The translations under genes were made by a program, and so were the position numbers. A stretch of DNA of 64,000 nucleotides from Chryseobacterium mulctrae (GTDB lineage: Bacteria > Bacteroidota > Bacteroidia > Flavobacteriales > Weeksellaceae): the NCBI RefSeq assembly GCF_006175945.1, contig NZ_VAJL01000001.1:2542001-2606000 (forward strand), in the 5' to 3' direction. A model generated the notes under the pieces. The model searched no databases, was not told the DNA's origin, and saw only the letters and a list, made by a program, of their open reading frames with translations. This document shows, one piece after another, positions 35,323 to 43,676 of the stretch. Position 1 is the first letter of the stretch. Every line of letters starts with the position of its first letter.

Positions 35323-38103
35323 TTAGTGACCAACGGTAACCAATTCTTTGATAGATGGAACGAAAGTCGTTAAGTCAATTCCTTCAACAGCTTCTTTGTA
35401 TTCGTCGATATTTGGAATTCTTCCAATAATCGCAGACAAAACAACAACTGGAGTCGATGCTAATAAAGATTCACCTTTTTTACGTTCAGAATCTTCAACC
35501 ACTCTTCCTTGGAAAAGTCTTGTAGAAGTTGCCAAAACAGTATCTCCTTTTTCAGCTTTCTCTTGGTTACCCATACAAAGGTTACAACCTGGACGCTCTA
35601 GGTACATCATATTTTCATATTGAGTACGAGCTTCACCTTTTGGAGCATTATCATTAAATTCAAAACCTGAATATTTTTCTAATAATTCCCAGTCACCTTC
35701 AGCTTTTAGTTCGTCAATGATATTATAAGTAGGAGCAGCAACAACCAATGGTGCGTTGAATTCTACTTTACCATTTTTCTGTTCAAGATTTCTCAACATC
35801 TGAGAAACAATTTTCAAATCGCCTTTGTGAACCATACAAGAACCTACGAAACCAAGGTCAACTTTTTTCTCACCGCCGTAGAAAGTAAGGTCTCTGATGG
35901 TATCGTGTGTGTATCTTTTAGAAACGTCGTCATTGTTTACATCCGGGTCAGCGATCATTGGCTCAACAATAATGTCTAGGTCAACAACTACTTCTGCGTA
36001 ATATTTTGCATTAGCATCCGGAGTCAAAGCAGGTTTGTCACCCGTTCTGATTTCCTCGATTCTCTTGTTTGCTTTGTTAATTAAACCTTGAAGAACATGA
36101 TTATGGTTATCCATCCCTTTGTTGATCATAATCTGGATCCTGCTTTTCGCAATTTCCAATGATTCAATCAAAGTATCGTCTTCAGAAATACAGATAGAAG
36201 CTTTTGCTTTCATTTCTGCAGTCCAGTCTGTAAATGTAAAGGCTTGGTCAGCAGGAAGAGTTCCGATGTGAACCTCAATGATTCTACCCTGGAAAACGTT
36301 TTCTCCGTCAAATTGCTTCAACATCTGAGCCTGAGTTGCGTGAACTACATCACGGAAATCCATATGCTCTTTCATATCACCTTTGAAAGTCACTTTTACA
36401 GATTCAGGAATCGGCATTGATGCTTCACCAGTTGCCAAAGCTAAAGCTACAGTTCCAGAGTCAGCTCCGAAAGCAACACCTTTAGACATTCTTGTGTGAG
36501 AATCACCTCCGATGATGATTGCCCATTCGTCAACCGTAATATCGTTAAGAACTTTGTGAATAACGTCTGTCATTGCGTGATATTCACCTTTCGGGTCACG
36601 AGCTGTGATAACCCCGAAATCGTTCATGAATTTCATTAATTTAGGAATGTTAGCCTGAGCTTTTTTATCCCAAACTGAAGCAGTGTGACAACCTGACTGA
36701 TAAGCTCCGTCTACGATTGGAGAGATCACGGTTGCAGCCATAGATTCCAATTCCTGAGAAGTCATCAAACCTGTCGTATCCTGAGAACCAACAATGTTTA
36801 CTTCTACACGAACGTCTGAACCTGCATGTAATAATTTACCATCAGTAACACCCACTGCATTTCTGTTGAAGATCTTTTCAACAGCCGTTAAACCTTGTCC
36901 TTCAATAGAAATTTCTTTTGAAGGTGCGAAAACTGTAGGAGCTGTAATTCCTAAAGTTTTTGCAGCAAAAGTTTGAATTTTTTTACCAAAAACGATGGCG
37001 TAAGATCCGCCCGCTTTGATAAATTCTAATTTTTGAGGAGTAAATGATTTTGAAATATCTTTCAATTCAACATCTCCGTTGTATAATTTCTTTTCTTTGG
37101 TATTGATTGTAAGAACAGTTCCAGTAGCAACAGAATATTTTTCTTCTAAAACAATATCACCATTTTCATTACGAACAGGGTTTCCGTTTTCGTCAACTTT
37201 TTTCACCCAGTTTTGAAGGTCGATTCCGATACCTCCGGTTACATCAACAGTCGTTAAAAAGATTGGAGAAATACCGTTTGTTCCTGCTACGATCGGAGCG
37301 ATGTTTACGAAAGGTACGTAAGGACTTGCTTGTTTCCCAGTCCAAAGTGCAACGTTATTTACACCAGACATACGAGAAGAACCAACTCCCATTGTTCCTT
37401 TTTCTGCGATAAGCATTACACTTGCATCAGGATGTTGAGCTTGAAGCATCTTGATTTCGTCCTGGGCTTCAGGTGTGATCATACATTTACCGTGCAATTC
37501 TCTGTCTGAACGAGAGTGTGCCTGATTTCCAGGAGACAATAAATCTGTAGAAATATCACCTTCACCAGCGATGAAAGTAACTACTTTGATTTCTTCTGCA
37601 ACTTCAGGAAGTTTAGTGAAAAACTCTGCTTTTGCATAGCTTTCCAAAATATCTTTAGCGATTACATTACCAGATTCGAAAGCTTCTTTTAAACGCGCTG
37701 TATCAGCATCATATAAGTAAACCTGAGTTTTAAGAACTTCAGCAGCCGGTTTTGCAGTTGCTTCATCATTTCCTAAAGCTAAATCAAGAAGAACTTCGAT
37801 AGAAGGTCCACCTTTCATATGAGATAATAATTCGAAAGCGTAAGCTGGAGTAATTTCTTCAACCACAGATTCGCCAAGAATAATTTCCTTTAAAAACTTA
37901 GCCTTTACCCCTGCAGCACTTGTTGTACCCGGTAAAGTGTTATAAATAAAAAATTTAAGAGAATCAGCTCTGTATTCGTTTGCTGTATCTTTAATTTGCT
38001 CAATAATTGCGCTTAATAAATCTGCGCCGTCAATTGGTTTTGGGTGGAGTCCCTGGTTTTTTCTTTCTTCGATTTCTTGGATGTAATCCTGATAAATATT
38101 CAT
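35323..38103 (-). CDS. acnB: Bifunctional aconitate hydratase 2 / 2-methylisocitrate dehydratase AcnB
   Basis: 926 residues from the ATG at 38103 (MNIYQDYIQEIEERKNQGLH), which matches the AcnB N-terminal HEAT-like domain (compare E. coli MLEEYRKHVAERAAEGI). A longer frame from 38175 adds 24 basic residues without similarity to the family and is rejected. The HEAT-like domain covers about 1-160, then the swivel domain (TDLLSPGNQAHSRSD), and the catalytic domains with GGDSHTRMSKGVAFGADSGT, cluster cysteines in GSCMVHKGD and CNLCMGNQEKAEKGD. AcnB is the main TCA aconitase in many bacteria and binds mRNA when its cluster is lost. Confidence 0.94.
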   Translation of the reverse strand: MNIYQDYIQEIEERKNQGLHPKPIDGADLLSAIIEQIKDTANEYRADSLKFFIYNTLPGTTSAAGVKAKFLKEIILGESVVEEITPAYAFELLSHMKGGPSIEVLLDLALGNDEATAKPAAEVLKTQVYLYDADTARLKEAFESGNVIAKDILESYAKAEFFTKLPEVAEEIKVVTFIAGEGDISTDLLSPGNQAHSRSDRELHGKCMITPEAQDEIKMLQAQHPDASVMLIAEKGTMGVGSSRMSGVNNVALWTGKQASPYVPFVNIAPIVAGTNGISPIFLTTVDVTGGIGIDLQNWVKKVDENGNPVRNENGDIVLEEKYSVATGTVLTINTKEKKLYNGDVELKDISKSFTPQKLEFIKAGGSYAIVFGKKIQTFAAKTLGITAPTVFAPSKEISIEGQGLTAVEKIFNRNAVGVTDGKLLHAGSDVRVEVNIVGSQDTTGLMTSQELESMAATVISPIVDGAYQSGCHTASVWDKKAQANIPKLMKFMNDFGVITARDPKGEYHAMTDVIHKVLNDITVDEWAIIIGGDSHTRMSKGVAFGADSGTVALALATGEASMPIPESVKVTFKGDMKEHMDFRDVVHATQAQMLKQFDGENVFQGRIIEVHIGTLPADQAFTFTDWTAEMKAKASICISEDDTLIESLEIAKSRIQIMINKGMDNHNHVLQGLINKANKRIEEIRTGDKPALTPDANAKYYAEVVVDLDIIVEPMIADPDVNNDDVSKRYTHDTIRDLTFYGGEKKVDLGFVGSCMVHKGDLKIVSQMLRNLEQKNGKVEFNAPLVVAAPTYNIIDELKAEGDWELLEKYSGFEFNDNAPKGEARTQYENMMYLERPGCNLCMGNQEKAEKGDTVLATSTRLFQGRVVEDSERKKGESLLASTPVVVLSAIIGRIPNIDEYKEAVEGIDLTTFVPSIKELVTVGH

Positions 38104-38450
38104 AATTCTAGAAGTCTTTTCATTTTTAAACGCGCTTTTGGATTTAATAAAATTCCTAATACGCATCACTTTCAATTGTTCTACGATTTATTCGTAAAGC
38201 TTTCTAAGTTTGTTATCGGAAATTGAAGCCGTTTATTGAAAATCTTTTCTGAAATAAAAATTTAACAGATAAGAACTGATGTTATTTTAGATTTATCAAA
38301 AAAACCTTCAAAATTTAGTTTTCCGTTGTTAAACACTTGAAAATGTTCCCAAATTTACGAAATTTTACTATTTTGTAAGGTTGAAATTATTTAGATTCTT
38401 TATAAATATGAATTTTATATTTTCTATTTTTGGTACAAAATAAACATAAG
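38104..38450. other. ~347-base divergent promoter region of acnB and the WG-repeat gene
   Basis: No ORF likely to be real. It contains the -7 box at 38425-38432 for the plus-strand gene and presumably the acnB promoter; no structured RNA was recognised. Confidence 0.45.
38425..38432 (+). promoter_or_regulatory. -7 box for the WG-repeat gene
   Basis: TATTTTTG matches TAnnTTTG and lies 18 bases before the ATG at 38451; it shows that an upstream TTG frame start at 38430 falls inside the promoter. Confidence 0.5.
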
Positions 38451-39218
38451 ATGATTCTAAGGAAATTGAAGCTGGGTTTTTTAATAACGTGTTCCGTTTT
38501 TGCTTTTTCTCAATCTAAAACTCTTAAAAAGAATAATTTAAATAGATCAAAAAATACAGTAAAGTCAAACATTGTAAAAAATGATGTGTCGAAACTTCCT
38601 GTGGTTAATGAAGAAGTGCCATTGCTGATTCCGCAAAAAAAGAATGGAAAATCGGGCTTCGTCAATCAAAAAGGAAAATTTGTAATTCAGCCGGAGTATG
38701 ATTTGGTGATGTTTTTTGGTGAAGATTGCAACCTTTTAAACTCTCCCAACGAGAAAATCAGAAAGTTTGGAGGCGGAGATTTTGCCACTGTAGAAAAAGA
38801 TAAAATTACCTTCAGAATTAATAGATCGGGCAAAAAAGTTTATCAATATAAAGATGCTGATTTGGGAAAATGTAGTTTGGAACTGAAAAAAGCATTATTT
38901 CATGCCTATATTTTAAACAAAAAATACGGAATTATTGAAGATTCGAAATTTAAAAACCCATCAGATCGCAATCAGTTTACCATTTATCCAAGTTATCAGT
39001 ATCTCTATATTTTGGAAGGCAATGATTTGGCAAATCCGATGATCGTGGCAACGTATAATGATAAATTTGGTGTGATTGATATCAATAATAAGATTATCAT
39101 TCCGTTTGAATATTCAGATATAAAAAGGAATTACAGCTGGAAATTGGGCAAAATGTTTGAAGTCACAAAAGATGATAAAAACTATTATTATATAGATTCT
39201 TACAACCGATCTTACTAA
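38451..39218 (+). CDS. Exported WG-repeat protein
   Basis: 255 residues from ATG 38451 (MILRKLKLGFLITCSVFAFS), a signal peptide; an upstream in-frame TTG lies within the -7 box. After a basic, Asn-rich linker, WG repeats appear: KNGKSGFVNQKGKFVIQPEY, KKYGIIEDSKF and DKFGVIDINNKIIIPFEYSD. Such beta-rich repeats occur in surface or periplasmic proteins of unknown function. It stands alone between acnB and the TPP-controlled receptor, with no evidence of shared function. Confidence 0.8.
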   Translation: MILRKLKLGFLITCSVFAFSQSKTLKKNNLNRSKNTVKSNIVKNDVSKLPVVNEEVPLLIPQKKNGKSGFVNQKGKFVIQPEYDLVMFFGEDCNLLNSPNEKIRKFGGGDFATVEKDKITFRINRSGKKVYQYKDADLGKCSLELKKALFHAYILNKKYGIIEDSKFKNPSDRNQFTIYPSYQYLYILEGNDLANPMIVATYNDKFGVIDINNKIIIPFEYSDIKRNYSWKLGKMFEVTKDDKNYYYIDSYNRSY

Positions 39219-39276
39219 GTTTTATAGTTAAATCTGAATCTCAATTTCAAAATATTTTTAATTCACATATTTTTAG

Positions 39277-39284
39277 TAATTTTG
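39277..39284 (+). promoter_or_regulatory. -7 box in front of the second TPP riboswitch
   Basis: TAATTTTG fits TAnnTTTG and would start transcription close to the 5' edge of the TPP aptamer. No -33 TTG was found. Confidence 0.5.
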
Positions 39285-39290
39285 CCGCTG

Positions 39291-39367
39291 AAATAAAGGG
39301 GTGCTCCAATCGGGGCTGAGATTATACCCAATGAACCTGGAACGGGTAATGCTGTTTAGGGAAATTT
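39291..39367 (+). ncRNA. TPP riboswitch upstream of a TonB-dependent receptor
   Basis: Aptamer blocks in order: AAAGGGGTGC (39295-39304), GGGGCTGAGA (to 39321), ACCCAATGAACCTG (about 39326-39339), GGGTAATGC (39344-39352) and TAGGGAAATT. AAAT (39291-39294) and ATTT (39364-39367) can close P1. CCCCTTT at 39454-39460 is complementary to AAAGGGG at 39295-39301, so an alternative long-range pairing could be the switch. It should reduce receptor expression when TPP is plentiful. Confidence 0.9.
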
Positions 39368-39490
39368 GAAAATGTACCAATATAACAGTGTAGAAATTTA
39401 CCAATTTCATTGTTAGACTGTTAAATTAGTAAATTGTTACATTACTTTAATCGCCCCTTTTATTCCATTAAATTTTTAAAATTTATAAGA

Positions 39491-41623
39491 ATGAAAGGAT
39501 TGTTTTTTTTAGGACTTACCGCAAGTTCCCTGAGTTTTGCACAAACTCTAAATAATGATTCTCTGAAAATCAGAGAAATTGAAGCTGTCAACTTTACCAA
39601 AAGACTTCCTGTTGCCAAAGAAATCATCAATGTTCAGAAAGATCTTGACGGGAGAAATCTCGGACAAGATTTACCTATTCTCTTAAAAAATCAAACCTCA
39701 ATTATCTCAACTTCTGATGCCGGAAATGGTGTTGGTTACACCGGTTTTAGAATTCGTGGAGTTGCCGGAAGAGGAATTAATGTGATGATGAATGGCGTTC
39801 CGTTCAACGATTCTGAAAGTCAGGGAACTTTCTTCGTGAATGTTCCGGATCTTACGAGCTCGGCTTCACAAATTGTGATTCAAAGAGGTGTGGGGACATC
39901 TAATAACGGAGTTTCTGCCTTTGGAGCAAGTATTAATATTATTTCTAAAGAGCCTGAAGAAAAGTTTTATTTCAAAACAGATGACAGCTACGGATCATTT
40001 AATACGTACAAATATTCAGCTGAGGTAGGTTCCGGTAAATTCTGGAAAGATCGACTTTCTGTAATGGGAAGATATTCATATATTCATTCTGATGGATATA
40101 TCGACAGAGCTTTTTCAGATTTAAATTCTTACAATTTCACAGCTTTATTTGAGGAAGGGAAAACAAAACTTCGCTTGATGGCTTTTGGAGGTAAAGAAAA
40201 AACGTATCAAGCCTGGAACGGAATAGATAGGCAGACTTGGGAAACAAATCCTAGATTAAATTATTCCGGTCAATATACAGATCTTTTTACAGGAGAGGAA
40301 AAGTTTTATGATAACGAAACGGATAATTACAGACAAAATCATTATCAGTTTTTATGGGAGCAAAACATCAACGAGCGTTGGAATCTTGAAACGACTCTCC
40401 ATTACACAAAAGGAAGAGGGTTTTATGAAAATTACGTAAGAGTGAACGAAGAAGATGAGGAAGCAACGCATTATTCCAACTACAATCTTCCGGTGTTTGA
40501 ATTAAACGGTTCTCCGGTAAATCAAACTGATTTTATCAGGAAAAAATGGTTGAATAATGATTTTTACGGCTTGGTTTCTACCTTGTACGGAAAGTTTGAA
40601 AATCTAGATTTGAATTTCGGTTTAGTAGGAAATCAGTATTACGGAAAACATTATGGGAATGTTACCGGAGTGTATTTTCCAAATATTGATGAATATGAAT
40701 ATTACCGTAATCGTTCGGTGAAAACTGAGGCTGCTGCTTTTGCCAAAGCATTAATTAAAGTAAATGATTTTGAATTCTTTGGAGATCTTCAGTTGAGAAA
40801 TATCGATTACGATACAAAAATCTTAATGGAAGGCGATGGAGAAGGTGCGAATCTTAATAAAAACTGGCTGTTTTTTAATCCAAAAGCGGGAGTTAATTAT
40901 AAATTAGGCAACGGAAAAGTTTTCTTTTCTTATGCTCATGCGCAACGTGAGCCCAATCGTGATGATTTAATATCAAACAATGATGTGAAATCAGAAAAGC
41001 TTCATGATTTTGAAGCAGGAATTGAAAAGCAATTTGGAAAAGTAGCTTTTACAGCCAATCTTTATTATATGTATTACCTGAATCAGCTGGTTTTAAACGG
41101 TCAGATCAGTAATATCGGAGAGTTTATCAGAACCAATTCCGGGAAAAGTTACAGAAGAGGTGTAGAAATTGGAGCTTTGGCAAAACTTTCAAAACAATGG
41201 GAAATCTCAGCAAATGTAAGTGTGAGTCAAAACAGAAACCTTGATTTTAGAATTAAAAATAAAAAAGAGATTACCGAGCTTGGGAATACTGAAATTTCTT
41301 TTTCACCTAATTTAATTGCCAATCTTAGCCTGAAATACAATCCAACTAAGAATTTCCACTTTGCCTTGATGAATCAGTTTGTTGGAAAGCAATATTTAGA
41401 TAATACAGAAACTCAGAGTTTGCAACTTGATGATTATTTACTTACAGATTTTAATGCCCAGTATGATTTTAAAATCGCAAAACATGAGGTTGCTTTAAAG
41501 CTTTTGGTGAATAATATTTTTAATCAAAAATATGTAAACAACGGGTATGTTTACAACGGTCCAGTTTATTTTTCTCAGGCAGGAACCAATTTTATGTTTG
41601 GGATCAGCTGGAAAATTCAATAA
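39491..41623 (+). CDS. TonB-dependent receptor, probably for thiamine or a precursor
   Basis: 710 residues from ATG 39491 (MKGLFFLGLTASSLSFAQ, signal peptide); an upstream TTG frame start at 39434 lies inside the leader. The plug contains GYTGFRIRGVAGRGINVMMNG and IVIQRGVGTSNNGVSAFGASINII; the barrel ends VYFSQAGTNFMFGISWKIQ with the usual aromatic finish. Barrel similarity is to the ferric-citrate-like receptor class, but control by a TPP riboswitch points to vitamin B1 or a precursor as substrate (regulatory inference, as in other Bacteroidota). No inner-membrane transporter adjoins it. Confidence 0.9.
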   Translation: MKGLFFLGLTASSLSFAQTLNNDSLKIREIEAVNFTKRLPVAKEIINVQKDLDGRNLGQDLPILLKNQTSIISTSDAGNGVGYTGFRIRGVAGRGINVMMNGVPFNDSESQGTFFVNVPDLTSSASQIVIQRGVGTSNNGVSAFGASINIISKEPEEKFYFKTDDSYGSFNTYKYSAEVGSGKFWKDRLSVMGRYSYIHSDGYIDRAFSDLNSYNFTALFEEGKTKLRLMAFGGKEKTYQAWNGIDRQTWETNPRLNYSGQYTDLFTGEEKFYDNETDNYRQNHYQFLWEQNINERWNLETTLHYTKGRGFYENYVRVNEEDEEATHYSNYNLPVFELNGSPVNQTDFIRKKWLNNDFYGLVSTLYGKFENLDLNFGLVGNQYYGKHYGNVTGVYFPNIDEYEYYRNRSVKTEAAAFAKALIKVNDFEFFGDLQLRNIDYDTKILMEGDGEGANLNKNWLFFNPKAGVNYKLGNGKVFFSYAHAQREPNRDDLISNNDVKSEKLHDFEAGIEKQFGKVAFTANLYYMYYLNQLVLNGQISNIGEFIRTNSGKSYRRGVEIGALAKLSKQWEISANVSVSQNRNLDFRIKNKKEITELGNTEISFSPNLIANLSLKYNPTKNFHFALMNQFVGKQYLDNTETQSLQLDDYLLTDFNAQYDFKIAKHEVALKLLVNNIFNQKYVNNGYVYNGPVYFSQAGTNFMFGISWKIQ

Positions 41624-41682
41624 TTAAATTTCAACACCATTTCATATCAATATATTTCAAGTTAGTTCAGATTAAATTTTTT

Positions 41683-41707
41683 AAAGACTGTTTCGGCAGT
41701 CTTTTTT
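41683..41707 (+). terminator. Terminator after the TPP-controlled receptor
   Basis: AAAGACTG / CAGTCTTT stem with a TTTCGG loop and a T run. Confidence 0.85.
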
Positions 41708-41779
41708 AGTTTTAATTTTTTGAAAGTATTGCTTGTTATACATTACAAATAAATCTTCCAAAAAGTCACGAAAAAGTCA

Positions 41780-41787
41780 TAAATTTG
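41780..41787 (+). promoter_or_regulatory. -7 box for the HU-like membrane protein gene
   Basis: TAAATTTG matches TAnnTTTG, 7 bases before the ATG; no -33 TTG at the proper distance. Confidence 0.4.
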
Positions 41788-41794
41788 CCACCAA

Positions 41795-42538
41795 ATGAAT
41801 ATTTCAGCTTACATTTTAGACTATTTGAAACAATTTGGAACGGTTACTGTTCCAAAGTTTGGTGTATTTTCTCTGGAAAATTCTAAAGCGGTCATCAACT
41901 CAGACAACGGAAGTATTCTTCCTCCTTCTTCAAAAATTGCATTCCATTCCGATTATCAGGTTTCATCTGATGATTTGGTAGATTTTATCAGCAATAAAAA
42001 ATCAATTTCAAAAGAAGCGGCTGAAAGCGAATTGCAGATTCAGACTGATTTTTGGAAGAAAAAACTTCAGGCAGAGCATACTTTGGAGATCCAGAATCTC
42101 GGAACTATTTTTCTTGAAGACGGAGAACTTCATTTCAACGGAAATCGTTTAGAATCTGATCATCCTGATTTTTATGGTTTGGAAGAAATTCGTTTCTCCG
42201 ATATCAATGAAGGTGACTCTTTCGAAAGCCCTATAAACCCTGAGAAAGATTATAAATTTAATAAATCAATTCTTTGGATTTTCCTTTTTATCATTCCGGT
42301 TTTAGGAATATTATATTTAGGATATACTCAACAGGAACTTCTCTTTGGAAAAAAATCTTTTGATGATGTTTCGGTACAGACCAAAACAAAGAGAATTGAA
42401 AAGAAAATGCCGGTAAAAATAGATTCGGCACAGATAAAAAGAGCAGATTCTGTAAAAGCTTTTAAAGTGGATTCTCTTAAAAAAGATTCAATAAAGCAGG
42501 CTGCAAAAACTTGGAAACCCAATTCCAAAAAAAAGTAA
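41795..42538 (+). CDS. Membrane protein with CCDC81-like prokaryotic HU domains
   Basis: 247 residues. The N-terminal half (MNISAYILDYLKQFGTVTVPKFGVF through LEIQNLGTIFLEDGELHFN) contains two copies of the CCDC81-type HU-like fold that Bacteroidota fuse to membrane or SPOR segments. A membrane helix spans about 158-178 (ILWIFLFIIPVLGILYLGY) and the C-terminal ~65 residues are Lys- and Asp-rich (KRADSVKAFKVDSLKKDSIK), probably periplasmic. Here the usual SPOR domain is missing. Such proteins may link DNA or cytoplasmic ligands to the envelope; function unproven. The next gene begins 6 bases after the stop. Confidence 0.75.
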   Translation: MNISAYILDYLKQFGTVTVPKFGVFSLENSKAVINSDNGSILPPSSKIAFHSDYQVSSDDLVDFISNKKSISKEAAESELQIQTDFWKKKLQAEHTLEIQNLGTIFLEDGELHFNGNRLESDHPDFYGLEEIRFSDINEGDSFESPINPEKDYKFNKSILWIFLFIIPVLGILYLGYTQQELLFGKKSFDDVSVQTKTKRIEKKMPVKIDSAQIKRADSVKAFKVDSLKKDSIKQAAKTWKPNSKKK

Positions 42539-42544
42539 ATCAAA

Positions 42545-43069
42545 ATGACAAAAATAAAAAAGGCGTCAGAATCTCTGACGGTAATGACGAATATCGTACT
42601 TCCCAATGATACCAACCAACTGAGAAACCTTTTTGGAGGTGAGTTGTTAGCTAGAATGGATCGTTGCGCATCAATTTCTGCAACCAGACATTGCGAAAGA
42701 AGAGTGGTAACAGCTTCTGTGAACCACGTTTCTTTTGATCATCCAATTCCGGAAGGAGGAATCGTTGTGATGGAATCTAAGGTTTCACGTGCATTCGGAA
42801 CTTCGATGGAAATTTATGTGGATGTTTGGTTAGATGATCCAATCAACCAGAAAAAAATTCAAACGAATAAAGGAATTTATACTTTCGTTGCGGTTGATGA
42901 GTTTAACCGCCCAATCCCAATTCCTCAGATGGAGCCGGAAACCGAGCTTGAAAAAGAAAGATTCGCAGCTGCTTTAAGAAGAAAAGAATTATCGTTGATC
43001 CTTTCGGGAAGAATGAAGCCAACAGATTCTGTAGAATTGAAAAAGCTATTTGCAGGAGAAACGGTTTAA
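42545..43069 (+). CDS. Acyl-CoA thioesterase (hotdog fold)
   Basis: 174 residues, a single hotdog domain with the family phrases PNDTNQLRNLFGGELLARMD (about 19-38), ASVNHVSFDHPIPEG and IYTFVAVDEFNRPIPIP. It resembles bacterial YciA-like acyl-CoA hydrolases, cleaving fatty acyl-CoA thioesters in the cytoplasm. It is coupled to the HU-like gene upstream by a 6-base gap. Its stop codon lies inside an inverted copy of the 43-45 nt repeat that surrounds the next gene (43065-43109). Confidence 0.9.
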   Translation: MTKIKKASESLTVMTNIVLPNDTNQLRNLFGGELLARMDRCASISATRHCERRVVTASVNHVSFDHPIPEGGIVVMESKVSRAFGTSMEIYVDVWLDDPINQKKIQTNKGIYTFVAVDEFNRPIPIPQMEPETELEKERFAAALRRKELSLILSGRMKPTDSVELKKLFAGETV

Positions 43070-43109
43070 ACACAAATAACACAAATGTTTTTGCACTAAT
43101 TTCCACAAA
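43065..43109 (-). repeat. Repeat copy A (inverted), overlapping the thioesterase stop codon
   Basis: Reverse complement begins TTTGTGGAAATTAGTG and ends TTATTTGTGTTTAAA. It is the same repeat type as copies B and C in opposite orientation. The TAA of the thioesterase gene is within it. Confidence 0.6.
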
Positions 43110-43180
43110 TTATTTTTTTTATTTATGCGAAAGATTAGTGTTGGAAAATCCTGAATAGCACTTAAATATTTCAAGTTGTG

Positions 43181-43223
43181 TTTGTGGTATTTGTGAGAAA
43201 AATTAGTGATATTAGTGTTTAAA
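43181..43223 (+). repeat. Repeat copy B, upstream of the GxxExxY gene
   Basis: 43 bases starting TTTGTGGTATTTGTGA and ending ATATTAGTGTTTAAA. It aligns without gaps to copy C at 36 of 43 positions and ends 13 bases before the GxxExxY ATG. Confidence 0.8.
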
Positions 43224-43236
43224 TAAAAACACAAAT

Positions 43237-43629
43237 ATGACAACCAATATTTCAGAAAATGAAATTTCAAAAATTGTTTACGAATCCGGCTATTTAGTTC
43301 ATAAAACTTTAGGTCCTGGACTTTTAGAAAGTGCATATGAAGAATGTATGTTGTATGAACTGAAAAAAGAAGGACTATTTGTAGAAAAGCAAAAACCAAT
43401 GCCCTTAATTTATGACCAAATAAAAATGGATGTTGGTTACAGATTAGATTTACTTATTGAAAATAAATTTATTGTAGAAGTAAAATCGGTTGAAGCTTTA
43501 AATGACATTCATCTGGCTCAAATTCTTACTTACTTACGGTTAAGTAATTGTAGATTGGGAATGTTGATTAATTTTAATACGCTTCATTTTAAAAATGGAG
43601 TAAAAAGAGTAATCAACGGAATATTATAA
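43237..43629 (+). CDS. GxxExxY protein, PD-(D/E)XK nuclease-like (PDDEXK_3)
   Basis: 130 residues. The family name motif is seen in GPGLLESAYEECMLYEL (about 27-43). A nuclease-like core follows: DVGYRLDLLIENKFIVEVKSVEAL, where the Asp and the E-x-K (VEVKS) have the spacing of PD-(D/E)XK enzymes, then HLAQILTYLRLSNCRLGMLINFN. Cellular function of the family is unknown. The gene is bracketed by 43-45 nt repeats in direct (B, C) and inverted (A) orientation, unlike its neighbours, which suggests insertion as a cassette. Confidence 0.88.
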   Translation: MTTNISENEISKIVYESGYLVHKTLGPGLLESAYEECMLYELKKEGLFVEKQKPMPLIYDQIKMDVGYRLDLLIENKFIVEVKSVEALNDIHLAQILTYLRLSNCRLGMLINFNTLHFKNGVKRVINGIL

Positions 43630-43630
43630 A

Positions 43631-43673
43631 TTAGTGGCATTCGTGAAAAATATTAGTGTAATTAGTGTTTAAA
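43631..43673 (+). repeat. Repeat copy C, downstream of the GxxExxY gene
   Basis: 43 bases starting TTAGTGGCATTCGTGA and ending TAATTAGTGTTTAAA, one base after the GxxExxY stop and 3 bases before the dehydrogenase ATG. Offset from copy B is exactly 450 bases. Confidence 0.8.
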
Positions 43674-43676
43674 ATC

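Noticed and set aside
35323..38175. Longer AcnB start at 38175
   Set aside because: The extra 24 basic residues have no match to AcnB N-termini; ATG 38103 aligns with the family start.
43181..43673. CRISPR array at the repeats around the GxxExxY gene
   Set aside because: The copies are 450 bases apart with a gene in between, imperfect, and not regularly spaced; no cas genes.
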